The notes under the pieces were generated by a model, which searched no databases, was not told the origin of the DNA, and saw only the letters and a list, made by a program, of their open reading frames with translations. Both the position numbers and the translations under genes were made by a program. Positions 35,357-44,373 of a stretch of 64,000 nucleotides of DNA are shown here, in pieces; the first letter of the stretch is position 1; the number at the start of each line of letters is the position of its first letter. Location of the stretch: positions 310,001 through 374,000 of the forward strand of contig NZ_FRBY01000005.1 in NCBI RefSeq assembly GCF_900142735.1, given 5' to 3'. The stretch comes from Flavobacterium saccharophilum (GTDB lineage Bacteria; Bacteroidota; Bacteroidia; Flavobacteriales; Flavobacteriaceae).

Positions 35357-36184
35357 ATGTCTAAATCAAACATCTACGAAACCACTTGGACCGACCTTGT
35401 TTTCGAAAACAAAAACAAAGAGTACGGCGCGTATCAATTACGCCAGGAGAATTCAAAAACCACAGTAACAGCGCTATTTATGGGACTGCTATTTTTAGCA
35501 GGTATTGGAAGCGTATCGATGTTGATTAATAAACTTAAAGGACAACCTGATCCGATAGAAACCGCACCCACCTTTACCGATCCAATGACGCCGGTTACAA
35601 TTGATCCTTATGTTAAACCAGTGACACCTGAACCAATTGCACCTCCACAACAAAGTGCACCAGCTGCTCCAGCAACCGATCTGTCTCAATTATCAAATCC
35701 GGTTATTGTGACTCCTGATCAGGCTGTAGACAACATTGCAACTAATGATGAAAACACGGCAGTTGTTGACAATACTTCAGCGGGAACTGGTACTGTAGTT
35801 AATACTCTGCCATCAACTGGTAGTAGTGGTAGTGGTACAGAAATTGCGCCACCAACTAATGACCCTGTAAATTCTGCTGTATTAGACAAAATGCCAGAAT
35901 TCCCTGGAGGAATGGCGAAGTTTTATACTTATGTTGGAAACAACTTTCAGAGACCGGAATTAGATGTTGAAAGAACATTAAAAGTATATATTTCTTTCGT
36001 AATTGAAAGAGACGGTTCAATTACTGATATAAAGGTACTAAATGACCCTGGTTATGGCTTAGGAAAAGAAGCTATTAGAGTTTTGAAATCTATAAAAGCA
36101 AAATGGACTCCTGGAATACTAAACGGTAAAGCGGTGAGAACAGCATATAACCTTCCGATAACAATAAAAACGGAAGTAGAATAA
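35357..36184 (+). CDS. TonB-family energy transducer
   Basis: The 275-residue protein has a short cytoplasmic N-terminus (TWTDLVFENKNKEYGAYQLR, typical of Bacteroidota TonB), one membrane span at about 37-57, and a Pro/Thr-rich periplasmic linker. A C-terminal TonB domain lies at about 190-275 (MPEFPGGMAKFYTYVGNN...GYGLGKEAIRVLKSIKAKW). It would transmit proton-motive force to outer-membrane receptors. ExbB/ExbD genes are not nearby. The terminator at 36193 follows. Confidence 0.92.
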   Translation: MSKSNIYETTWTDLVFENKNKEYGAYQLRQENSKTTVTALFMGLLFLAGIGSVSMLINKLKGQPDPIETAPTFTDPMTPVTIDPYVKPVTPEPIAPPQQSAPAAPATDLSQLSNPVIVTPDQAVDNIATNDENTAVVDNTSAGTGTVVNTLPSTGSSGSGTEIAPPTNDPVNSAVLDKMPEFPGGMAKFYTYVGNNFQRPELDVERTLKVYISFVIERDGSITDIKVLNDPGYGLGKEAIRVLKSIKAKWTPGILNGKAVRTAYNLPITIKTEVE

Positions 36185-36192
36185 AAAAAAAG

Positions 36193-36221
36193 AAAAGCAG
36201 AATTTAGGTTCTGCTTTTTTT
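36193..36221 (+). terminator. Intrinsic terminator of the TonB-family gene
   Basis: Stem GCAGAA / TTCTGC with a TTTAGG loop, flanked by AAAA and followed by seven T. It starts a few bases after the stop codon. Confidence 0.92.
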
Positions 36222-36351
36222 ATGTTCTCTTTTTACCATTATAAAGATTAAAATTTCGCTTTACCTCAAAATAAATCTCACATTTTTTTAATTTTAATTA
36301 CTTTTACCATTCATAAAAGAAAAGCATTTTATTAAAATTAAAAACTAAAAA

Positions 36352-36732
36352 ATGGGAATATTTTCAGCACTTCTTGGAAACGCAGGTTCTGTAAGCCAGG
36401 AAGATTTACTAAAAAACTACGGACAGCTTTTAACTGATAATGAATCTATTGAAATGGGTTTTAAATTAATCCGTGACACTTTTATCTTTACTAATAAAAG
36501 ATTAATCTTAGTTGATGTACAAGGTATCACAGGAAGCAAAACAGAATACAAATCGATCGCCTACAAAAGCATTACCCGCTTTAGTGTAGAAACTGCAGGG
36601 ACTTTTGATTTGGAAGCCGAATTAAAAATCTGGGTATCAAGTGAAGTACAACCAAGTATTGTAAAACAATTTACTAAATCTGTAAATGTTTATGATGTTC
36701 AAAAAGTATTAGCACATCACGTTTTAGGTTAA
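36352..36732 (+). CDS. PH-domain (bPH) protein
   Basis: The 126-residue protein is essentially one bacterial pleckstrin-homology-like domain, with RDTFIFTNKRLILVDVQGITGSKTEY and YKSITRFSVETAGTFDLEAELKIWVSS. Family members form rings, and their roles are poorly known. No signal or membrane segment is present. It stands alone between two terminators. Confidence 0.88.
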   Translation: MGIFSALLGNAGSVSQEDLLKNYGQLLTDNESIEMGFKLIRDTFIFTNKRLILVDVQGITGSKTEYKSIAYKSITRFSVETAGTFDLEAELKIWVSSEVQPSIVKQFTKSVNVYDVQKVLAHHVLG

Positions 36733-36743
36733 TCATAAAATAA

Positions 36744-36776
36744 AAAAACCGACAAATTCAAATTCTGTCGGTTTTT
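36744..36776. terminator. Bidirectional terminator
   Basis: AAAACCGACA and TGTCGGTTTT arms enclose an 11-base loop, with A and T tracts on the two sides. It lies between the convergent PH-domain and M48 genes. Confidence 0.92.
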
Positions 36777-36794
36777 ATTTATCTAAAAGAATGA

Positions 36795-37661
36795 CTATTT
36801 CTTTTTAGTCGTTGTTTTCTTAGTTGTAGTAGCTTTTTTAGCGGGAACCGGAACTGTATTTACAATTTTTTGCTGTACATAAGGCTTATATAAACCATCT
36901 TTTTCTGCTCTTTTTTTAGCATCTTCAGCTCTTTGTTTTGAATCCGGGTGTGAGCTCATCATCTGATCAATAAAAGAAGCCTGACTTCCTTCGCTCATTT
37001 TAGCTAAAATCCTAAAAGCAGATTCTTCCGCATTTACATTGTAACCATTCTTTTTCATGAAATTATACGCAAACAAATCAGCTTCCGCTTCTTGTTTACG
37101 ACTAAATTTACTATCAATAATAGCACTTCCTATTTTCCCCAACTGACTATCTGTAACTGTAGCCACTGTTGTAGATTGTGAAGCAGCAGCATCCATTAAA
37201 GCTTCTTTTTTGTAAGCCGCTTTTATGGCATCTTGCGAATCATGATTTGCAACGTGACCAATTTCGTGACCAATCACGGCAAGCAATTCATTATCATCCA
37301 TAATATCCATTAATCCTGAATATACACGAACACTACCATCGGCAGTTGCAAATGCGTTTACTTCTTTTAATTTATATACTTTGTAATTTAACGTATAACC
37401 TTCGCCAGCAGTGTATTTTCCAAATACTCTATTCAATCTTAAAGTGTATCCGTCTGTTGCTGCTGCTATTTCATGTTCTGTATCCAATTTATCTACTGCT
37501 GCTTTAGACAATGCAGCAGCATCAGCATTACTAAATGTAAAACCTGTAACCCCTTTTTGGACAGCACCAATCGCTTTGTCTCCAAAATTAATTTGCGCAC
37601 TGATCTTAGTAAAACCAAAAGCGGCAAATAAAACTCCCAATACAATAAATTTCTTTTTCAT
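36795..37661 (-). CDS. M48 family metalloprotease
   Basis: The 288-residue exported protein has a signal peptide to about residue 23, the zinc motif VIGHEIGHVANHDS, and the third ligand Glu in RKQEAEADLFAYNFM. Unlike HtpX it lacks multiple spans, so it resembles the BepA/LoiP periplasmic group that act in outer-membrane protein quality control. The tail is rich in Lys and Thr (about the last 20 residues). A TACATTTG box on the minus strand (37687-37694) may be its promoter. Confidence 0.92.
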   Translation of the reverse strand: MKKKFIVLGVLFAAFGFTKISAQINFGDKAIGAVQKGVTGFTFSNADAAALSKAAVDKLDTEHEIAAATDGYTLRLNRVFGKYTAGEGYTLNYKVYKLKEVNAFATADGSVRVYSGLMDIMDDNELLAVIGHEIGHVANHDSQDAIKAAYKKEALMDAAASQSTTVATVTDSQLGKIGSAIIDSKFSRKQEAEADLFAYNFMKKNGYNVNAEESAFRILAKMSEGSQASFIDQMMSSHPDSKQRAEDAKKRAEKDGLYKPYVQQKIVNTVPVPAKKATTTKKTTTKKK

Positions 37662-37694
37662 ATTTCTTATTATTTCAATTTAACAACAAATGTA

Positions 37695-37964
37695 GTACAA
37701 CAACATTCCTTTTTACACTTCTTTTAAGTCCATTTTTTAACAAATAAAGATATAAATTTTAAATGAGTAAAAGTCAAAGGACTAGCATATTTAGCCTTTC
37801 CCTTCTAATAAACAACCAAAAACAATACCTTTTGGACGAATGTTATCTTCAAAAAACAATATTTTAACAATTTTATAAAATAATCATCAAAACCGTTTCG
37901 CAAAATTGTAACAATACAATTTCAAATTAAACTACAAACAAATCCTCAAATAAACTACAATGCT
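37695..37964. other. Intergenic region between M48 and lipA genes
   Basis: The whole gap is 329 bases of AT-rich sequence between divergent genes. Apart from the -7-like boxes near its two ends I see no gene, repeat or stable hairpin. Confidence 0.7.
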
Positions 37965-37972
37965 TATCTTTG
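37965..37972 (+). promoter_or_regulatory. -7 promoter box of lipA
   Basis: TATCTTTG is a perfect TAnnTTTG match 18 bases before the lipA start codon, predicting a leader of only about 12 bases. No clear TTG lies at the usual distance upstream. Confidence 0.55.
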
Positions 37973-37990
37973 TACTTTGAATTTTGATAT

Positions 37991-38857
37991 ATGGAAACAG
38001 TCATTGAAAATATACCAACTGGAAAACCTAAATGGTTAAAGGTTAAACTTCCAATTGGACAAAAATATACTGAACTTCGTGGTTTAGTTGATAAATACAG
38101 CTTAAATACTATTTGCACCTCAGGAAGTTGCCCAAATATGGGAGAATGCTGGGGCGAGGGAACAGCTACTTTTATGATTTTAGGAAATGTTTGTACACGT
38201 TCATGTGGATTCTGCGGTGTAAAAACCGGTAGACCAGAAACGGTAGATTGGGATGAACCTGAAAAAGTAGCACGTTCTATAAAAATAATGAACATCAAAC
38301 ATGCTGTAATAACAAGTGTTGACAGGGATGACCTGAAAGATGGCGGGTCAATTATCTGGATTGAAACTGTGAAAGCAATTCGCAGAATGAACCCAAATAC
38401 TACGCTTGAAACTTTAATACCTGATTTTCAAGGGATCGAAAGAAACATTGACCGCATTGTAGAAGCAAATCCTGAAGTAGTTTCGCACAATGTCGAAACC
38501 GTTCGTCGCTTAACACGTGAAGTTCGTATTCAGGCAAAATACGATCGTAGTCTGGAAGTTTTACGTTACTTAAAAGAAAAAGGAATCAACAGAACTAAAT
38601 CGGGTATTATGCTCGGACTTGGTGAAACTGAAGAAGAAGTTTTTCAAACCATGACCGATTTGCGTAATGCAAATGTTGATGTTGTAACTATTGGTCAATA
38701 CCTGCAACCAAGTAAAAAACACTTACCTGTAAAAGAATTCATAACCCCGGATCAATTTGCTAAATATGAAAAATTTGGTCTTGAATTAGGTTTCCGCCAC
38801 GTAGAAAGCGGGCCTTTGGTTCGTTCTTCGTACAAAGCACAAAAACATATTTTATAA
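37991..38857 (+). CDS. lipA: Lipoyl synthase
   Basis: The 288-residue radical SAM enzyme inserts sulfur into octanoyl groups to make lipoyl cofactors. It has the auxiliary cluster motif CTSGSCPNMGEC and the radical SAM motif CTRSCGFC. Other blocks are VITSVDRDDLKDGG, SHNVETVRRL and TIGQYLQPSKKHLPV. The C-terminal RSSYKAQ carries the conserved Ser ligand of the auxiliary cluster. gap follows after about 70 bases. Confidence 0.97.
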   Translation: METVIENIPTGKPKWLKVKLPIGQKYTELRGLVDKYSLNTICTSGSCPNMGECWGEGTATFMILGNVCTRSCGFCGVKTGRPETVDWDEPEKVARSIKIMNIKHAVITSVDRDDLKDGGSIIWIETVKAIRRMNPNTTLETLIPDFQGIERNIDRIVEANPEVVSHNVETVRRLTREVRIQAKYDRSLEVLRYLKEKGINRTKSGIMLGLGETEEEVFQTMTDLRNANVDVVTIGQYLQPSKKHLPVKEFITPDQFAKYEKFGLELGFRHVESGPLVRSSYKAQKHIL

Positions 38858-38926
38858 AATAGTTTAATCTTTTACTTGTTTAATCATAAAACCTGTTAAA
38901 CAAATAAACGATTTACCGAATAAACA

Positions 38927-39931
38927 ATGCATTTGAAAACTAGAATTGCTATTAATGGTTTTGGAAGAATTGGGAGAAATTTGTTTCGCCTTCTTATAAA
39001 CCACCCAGAAATTGAAGTAGTTGCAATTAATGATATTGCTGATAATAAAACCATGTCGCATTTGATAAAATACGACAGTATTCACGGAGTTTTACCTTTT
39101 AAAGTAAGTCACGATGAAGAAGGTATTATTGTTGACGGAAAGCATTTTGTCTTTTTTCATGAAAAAAGTATTTCAAATTTAGACTGGAAAAGCCATTCTA
39201 TCGATTTTGTAATAGAATCAACGGGAAAATATAAAACGCACGAAGAGTTAAATGCACATATTGAAGCCGGAGCAAAAAGAGTAATTCTTTCGGCCCCATC
39301 AGAAGTTGATACAATAAAAACAGTAGTTTTAGGAGTAAATGATAGTATTTTAGACGGAAGTGAATTGATTGTTTCGAATGCAAGCTGTACGACAAACAAC
39401 GCTGCACCAATGATAAAAATCATTGAAGAATTATGCGGAATCGAGCAAGCATACATTACAACGATACATTCTTACACCACTGACCAAAGTCTTCATGACC
39501 AGCCACATAAGGATTTACGCAGGGCGAGAGGTGCTAGTCAGTCAATTGTTCCAACAACTACAGGCGCAGCTAAGGCATTAACAAAAATTTTTCCTAAATT
39601 GCATCAAAAAATCGGCGGTTGCGGTATTCGCGTACCAGTTCCTGACGGTTCATTAACAGATATTACATTTAATGTAAAACGCGCTGTTACTATTGAAGAA
39701 ATTAATAAAGCATTTGAAGAAGCCTCAAAAACAAATTTAAAAGGAATATTAGATTATACAGAAGATCCAATTGTTTCTGTCGATGTAATTGGCAATTCGC
39801 ATTCGTGTTTGTTTGACGCACAACTTACTTCCGTTATTGACAAAATGGTAAAAGTTGTGGGTTGGTACGATAACGAAATTGGTTATTCATCAAGATTAAT
39901 AGATTTGATTTTACTGATAAGAAAAACATAG
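38927..39931 (+). CDS. gap: Glyceraldehyde-3-phosphate dehydrogenase
   Basis: The 334-residue protein has the Rossmann motif INGFGRIGRNLFRLL, Asp in AINDI for NAD preference, and the catalytic Cys in SNASCTTN. HSYTTDQ holds the catalytic His, and WYDNEIGYS is near the C-terminus. The HSYTTDQ variant (usually HSYTNDQ) is a small departure. It sits 26 bases upstream of a histidine kinase gene, so they may share a transcript. I cannot tell from sequence whether it is the glycolytic or gluconeogenic copy. Confidence 0.95.
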   Translation: MHLKTRIAINGFGRIGRNLFRLLINHPEIEVVAINDIADNKTMSHLIKYDSIHGVLPFKVSHDEEGIIVDGKHFVFFHEKSISNLDWKSHSIDFVIESTGKYKTHEELNAHIEAGAKRVILSAPSEVDTIKTVVLGVNDSILDGSELIVSNASCTTNNAAPMIKIIEELCGIEQAYITTIHSYTTDQSLHDQPHKDLRRARGASQSIVPTTTGAAKALTKIFPKLHQKIGGCGIRVPVPDGSLTDITFNVKRAVTIEEINKAFEEASKTNLKGILDYTEDPIVSVDVIGNSHSCLFDAQLTSVIDKMVKVVGWYDNEIGYSSRLIDLILLIRKT

Positions 39932-39957
39932 AATTCATTGTAAAAGCATAGCCATAC

Positions 39958-42132
39958 ATGAAATACCACCTACTTATTCTTGTTTGTTTTTTTAATTCAT
40001 TTTTGTATTCTCAAACTCAAAAAAAGAATACAGATAGCATTTCCTATTATAATAAGTTAGCAAACTCAAATCTTAATAAGAAAAAGTACAATCAGGCTGT
40101 TTTTTATACCAAAAAATCAATCGATTTCTGTCAAACAAGCGGTCAGGGTGAAAGTTTAGCCAATCAAACTTTTAAGCTGGGTAAAATTTTCTACAATCAA
40201 CAAAATTATGACGAAGCCTTAATAAACTTTCATAAGAGCGTTTCTTTATTCGACAAAGTCAAACCAACCTGTACCAAGATTTTAGCCTTACATTATATTG
40301 GCGCCAGTAATACTGCAAAAGGGAATTATGATGTTGCCAATGTTTACTATCAAAAAGCAGATAGTCTACTGAAACATTTAAAACTTATTGACTATGGCGA
40401 AATTTTGGATTACCAAAAAGCAATGGCCTTAAAAGCCAGTAAAAATCTGCCCCTTGCAGCAAAAACTTTCCATCAAATAGTAAAAAAACCGGACAATCCG
40501 AAGATCGTCAAAACCAAAACAGATTCTTATTATCAGCTAGGCCTGATTGAAACGCAGCTCAAGAGAAGCGATTCGGCATTGGTATATTTCCAGAATGCTT
40601 TAGATTATAGTATCAAAACCAATAATCTGGTTCAAAAATCAAAGATCATTTTAGCCATAAGCCAATATTATAAAAAAAACAGAAACTTTGATCTTGCTTA
40701 CTCTTATCTTGACGAACATTATCAGCTTGAGAATTACATCCTTAAGTTAAAAAATGCTAAACTAGACCTGAATGAGTTCGAAAAGTTCAAAAAAACACAA
40801 TCAATAAACAATACGCTTAAACGTGAAAGCGAGGAAAAGATACAATTGAAAACCTATCGCTATTCGAAATTGGTTAGTATCCTGGCAATTGCTTTGATTT
40901 CAATTTTATCGCTCTTAAGTCTTGCCTTATATAAAAACAATATTATTCGAAATCAGAATAATTTACTTTTAAGAGAAAAAAATAAAGAACTTATTTTGGC
41001 TAAAAATAAAGCCGAAAAAGCTTCAAAAGCCAGATCTGAATTTTTATCCACAGTAAGTCACGAGCTGCGGACGCCGTTGAACGCAATCAACGGAATAACT
41101 CATTTACTACTTGAAGACAACCCGAAAAAAAATCAGCTCAAATATCTGGAATCCCTAAAATTTTCAGGAAACTACCTTACTACCTTCATCAACGAAATTC
41201 TTGAAATCAATAAAATTGACTCTACAAAAGTGGAGATCGAAAACATAAGCTTTAATTTAAAAGAACTTTTATTTAATATTCAAAGCTCCCTGAAAGAACT
41301 GGCAACCGCCAATAAAAATTACTTTAACCTCGAAATCGACGAAACTATTCCGGATAATTTAATTGGAGATCCAACCAAATTATCTCAAATCATTTTGAAC
41401 TTAATCAACAATGCCCTTAAGTTCACTCAAAATGGAAACGTCAATGTAATTGCAAAATTATACGCCATTGAAGACGAAACGGCAACCGTTTATTTTGAAA
41501 TTGTTGATACAGGAATTGGTATTCCAGAAGATAAATTGCAAACGGTATTTGAAAGCTTTTCACAAGGTTCTATAGAAGTAAATCGAAAATATGGCGGAAC
41601 CGGTTTAGGTCTTACCATCGTAAAAAAGTTAATCGAACTTTTAGGAGGCGAAATAAAACTAAAAAGTGAAGTTGGAAAAGGATCTACATTTACATTTAAA
41701 TTAGATTTCAGCATTAACAAAGAACCTTTAGAAGTTGTTGAAGAAGCCAAACCATATAGCGACAAGCAATTAAAACACAAATCAATTTTATTGATTGAGG
41801 ATAACAAAATCAATCAAATGATTACCAGAAAAATGCTGGAAAACAAAGCTATACTCTGCGAAATTCTGGATAATGGAGAAGAAGCGGTTGAGCTTTTAAA
41901 AGTGAAACGTTTTGATATGGTTTTAATGGATGTACATTTACCTGGCATTAACGGAACAACTGCAACAAAACTTATCAGGGAGTTTGACAAAAACACCCCA
42001 ATTATTGCGTTAACCGCTATATCTCTTGATGAAAACAGGGAGATGCTTTTATCTTTTGGAATGAACGATGTGATTACAAAACCATTTGTACCAGACGAAT
42101 TCTATAGTATAATTGCGAAGTTTTTTGATTAA
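39958..42132 (+). CDS. Hybrid sensor histidine kinase with TPR sensor domain and receiver
   Basis: The 724-residue protein has a signal peptide (to about residue 18) and periplasmic tetratricopeptide repeats (about 30-260). A membrane span (about 303-325) and a coiled coil follow. The HisKA domain has phospho-acceptor His in SHELRTPLNAINGI, and the HATPase domain has NLINNALKFT, DTGIGIPEDK and GGTGLGLTI. A C-terminal receiver has its phospho-Asp in VLMDVHLPGINGTT. No DNA-binding domain or partner regulator is adjacent, so output may be by phosphotransfer. Signal unknown. Confidence 0.94.
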   Translation: MKYHLLILVCFFNSFLYSQTQKKNTDSISYYNKLANSNLNKKKYNQAVFYTKKSIDFCQTSGQGESLANQTFKLGKIFYNQQNYDEALINFHKSVSLFDKVKPTCTKILALHYIGASNTAKGNYDVANVYYQKADSLLKHLKLIDYGEILDYQKAMALKASKNLPLAAKTFHQIVKKPDNPKIVKTKTDSYYQLGLIETQLKRSDSALVYFQNALDYSIKTNNLVQKSKIILAISQYYKKNRNFDLAYSYLDEHYQLENYILKLKNAKLDLNEFEKFKKTQSINNTLKRESEEKIQLKTYRYSKLVSILAIALISILSLLSLALYKNNIIRNQNNLLLREKNKELILAKNKAEKASKARSEFLSTVSHELRTPLNAINGITHLLLEDNPKKNQLKYLESLKFSGNYLTTFINEILEINKIDSTKVEIENISFNLKELLFNIQSSLKELATANKNYFNLEIDETIPDNLIGDPTKLSQIILNLINNALKFTQNGNVNVIAKLYAIEDETATVYFEIVDTGIGIPEDKLQTVFESFSQGSIEVNRKYGGTGLGLTIVKKLIELLGGEIKLKSEVGKGSTFTFKLDFSINKEPLEVVEEAKPYSDKQLKHKSILLIEDNKINQMITRKMLENKAILCEILDNGEEAVELLKVKRFDMVLMDVHLPGINGTTATKLIREFDKNTPIIALTAISLDENREMLLSFGMNDVITKPFVPDEFYSIIAKFFD

Positions 42133-42156
42133 CAAAGCTTCTAAGATACTAAGTTG

Positions 42157-43179
42157 CTAAGATTCTGAGTTCTTTTTAACATACTCCAAAACAGTCGCAT
42201 CAAAATTTTGATGCTGGTTGATAAAAGTACTCTTTATAGGAAGATAATACAATTGTGAAACCAACTTAGAATCTTTTAGGCGAACATAATCTTTCTCTGT
42301 AGTTATGATTTTTTTACCGTTTGCTTTGTTATGAATCTCATTCAAATCAGAATCCGAAAAATGGTGATGATCGGGATAAGTAAGACATTCATCATTTTCA
42401 TTTTTTAAATAATCAAAAAATGGCTTTGGTTTTGCTATTCCGGCAAGAAGTACCTTTCCTTCTGTTTTAATTTCGTTTACAACAATTTTCTCTTCTTTAT
42501 TATAAATTGCGTCATCATAATCGATGAAAGTAAAATAGATTTGCTGTGAACAATTTAAGTTCAATTTCAATCTAATTTCTTCTTGCTTTTGATCCGATAA
42601 ATCTTTTGGACTTTTAGTTACGACAATAATATTAGCGCGATTCGCTCCGCTTCTGCTTTCGCGCAAATTTCCGGTTGGCAACATAAAATCATCTGCGTAT
42701 AAATCTCCGTAAGAAGTTAGCAGAATGTAAAATCCGGCTTTTACTTTTCGGTGCTGATAAGCATCATCAAGTAAAACTATCTGAGGTTTTTCCGTTTGAG
42801 AAAGTAATTGCGTTATTCCGTTTGTACGGTTTGCATCAACTGCCACCTGAATTTTTGGAAATTTTTGATAAAACTGAAAAGGTTCATCACCAAGAATTTC
42901 AGCATTTGAAGTTCCATCAGCCAGAACAAAACCTTCAGATTTACGCTTATAGCCACGACTTAAAGTGGCCACTTTATATTTATTAGACAATAATCGAATC
43001 AGATATTCTATTTGAGGTGTTTTCCCGGTTCCGCCCACACTTAAATTTCCAACGGCGATTACCGGTATTTCAAATGAAGTTGATTTCAGAATTCCTCTAT
43101 CGAAAAGAAAATTTCTAATTGAAGTAATGAATCCGTATAAAATGGCAAACGGAAAAAGTATTTTTCGAAGTACATTCAT
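42157..43179 (-). CDS. lpxK: Tetraacyldisaccharide 4'-kinase
   Basis: The 340-residue enzyme phosphorylates the lipid A disaccharide at the inner membrane. The P-loop is VGNLSVGGTGKTPQIEYLI, followed by LSRGYKRKS, GDEPFQFYQKFP, VLLDDAYQHRKV and ITTEKDYVRL. An N-terminal hydrophobic segment anchors it. It is convergent with the kinase gene and divergent from the Nif3-family gene. Confidence 0.95.
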   Translation of the reverse strand: MNVLRKILFPFAILYGFITSIRNFLFDRGILKSTSFEIPVIAVGNLSVGGTGKTPQIEYLIRLLSNKYKVATLSRGYKRKSEGFVLADGTSNAEILGDEPFQFYQKFPKIQVAVDANRTNGITQLLSQTEKPQIVLLDDAYQHRKVKAGFYILLTSYGDLYADDFMLPTGNLRESRSGANRANIIVVTKSPKDLSDQKQEEIRLKLNLNCSQQIYFTFIDYDDAIYNKEEKIVVNEIKTEGKVLLAGIAKPKPFFDYLKNENDECLTYPDHHHFSDSDLNEIHNKANGKKIITTEKDYVRLKDSKLVSQLYYLPIKSTFINQHQNFDATVLEYVKKNSES

Positions 43180-43210
43180 TTTACGAAAGTATAATTTTTT
43201 TCGTTAATTT

Positions 43211-43266
43211 GTTTCAAGTTTCAGGCGCATCGTAAAACATAAAACCTGAAACTTGAAACCTGAAAC
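43211..43266. repeat. Inverted repeat, TTTCAAGTTTCAGG family
   Basis: GTTTCAAGTTTCAGG (43211-43225) pairs with CCTGAAACTTGAAAC (43245-43259), and a further CTGAAAC follows. It lies in the short region between the divergent lpxK and Nif3-family genes, so here it cannot simply be a terminator. Confidence 0.82.
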
Positions 43267-43275
43267 AAAAAGAAG

Positions 43276-44370
43276 ATGAAAATTAAGGATATAATTGCAG
43301 TTCTGGAAGAAATGGCTCCTTTGGCTTACGCCGAAGATTTTGACAATGTTGGACTTTTAATTGGTGATTCAGAAATGGAAAGCTCAGGAGTTTTAGTTTG
43401 TCATGATGCTTTAGAGAATGTAATTAATGAAGCCATAACCAAAAAATGCAATTTGGTAGTTTGTTTTCACCCTATTTTGTTTTCCGGAATCAAAAAAATT
43501 ACCGGAAAAAATTATGTCGAACGTGCCATTTTAAAGGCGATCAAAAATGATATTGCTATTTATGCCGTTCATACTGCTCTTGACAATCATTCGGCAGGAG
43601 TTAATAAAATATTCTGCGACATATTGGGATTGGATAACACCAAAATCTTAATTCCGAAGCAAAGTTTCATACAAAAATTAGTTACTTATACTGTGCCTGA
43701 AAATGCACAAAAAGTACGTCAGGCAATGTTTGATGCCGGTGCCGGAACTATTGGAAATTATGATAATTGCAGTTTTAACTCAAACGGAATTGGAACGTAC
43801 AAAGGCAATTCTAAAAGCAAGCCGGTTGTTGGCAAGCGTCATAAATTAACCGAAACTGAAGAAATAAAAATTGAAGTTACTTTTGAAAAACATTTACAGT
43901 CACGAATCTTAAAAGCTCTTTTTGACAATCACCTTTATGAAGAAGTAGCCTATGAAATATACGAGCTTCAAAATTCGCATCAAAATATTGGTCTTGGCAT
44001 GATTGGTGAACTTGAAACTCCAATGAATGAAAAAGACTTTTTGCTTTTCGTAAAAGATAAAATGATTGCCAATGGAATTCGTCATTCGGTCTTTAGAGGA
44101 AAAAAAATAAAGAAAGTTGCCGTTTTGGGAGGTTCTGGAAGTTTTGCTATCAAAAATGCAATTCAGGCTGGTGCCGATGCTTTTTTGACTGCTGATTTAA
44201 AATACCATCAGTTTTATGAAGCCGAAAACAAGTTACTTTTAGCAGATATTGGTCATTTTGAGAGCGAACGCTATACAAAAAACTATATTGTTGATTATCT
44301 TCGAAAAAAAATCCTTAATTTTGCCATCATTTTATCAGAAGAAAATACAAATCCAGTTAAGTACTTATAG
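43276..44370 (+). CDS. Nif3-like dinuclear metal centre protein
   Basis: The 364-residue protein is a Nif3/YbgI family member with the inserted PII-like central domain seen in longer forms. Metal-binding segments are VCFHPILFSG, AVHTALDNH and the C-terminal LLADIGHFESER. AGADAFLTADLKYHQFYEA precedes the last ligands. The older name GTP cyclohydrolase 1 type 2 is not a secure function. It is 3 bases upstream of the coiled-coil gene, a conserved pair in Bacteroidota. Confidence 0.93.
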   Translation: MKIKDIIAVLEEMAPLAYAEDFDNVGLLIGDSEMESSGVLVCHDALENVINEAITKKCNLVVCFHPILFSGIKKITGKNYVERAILKAIKNDIAIYAVHTALDNHSAGVNKIFCDILGLDNTKILIPKQSFIQKLVTYTVPENAQKVRQAMFDAGAGTIGNYDNCSFNSNGIGTYKGNSKSKPVVGKRHKLTETEEIKIEVTFEKHLQSRILKALFDNHLYEEVAYEIYELQNSHQNIGLGMIGELETPMNEKDFLLFVKDKMIANGIRHSVFRGKKIKKVAVLGGSGSFAIKNAIQAGADAFLTADLKYHQFYEAENKLLLADIGHFESERYTKNYIVDYLRKKILNFAIILSEENTNPVKYL

Positions 44371-44373
44371 AAT

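Noticed and set aside
38927..39931. HSYTTDQ in place of HSYTNDQ in GAPDH as a sign of a different dehydrogenase
   Set aside because: All other catalytic and cofactor residues fit phosphorylating GAPDH, so the single change is not enough for a new function.
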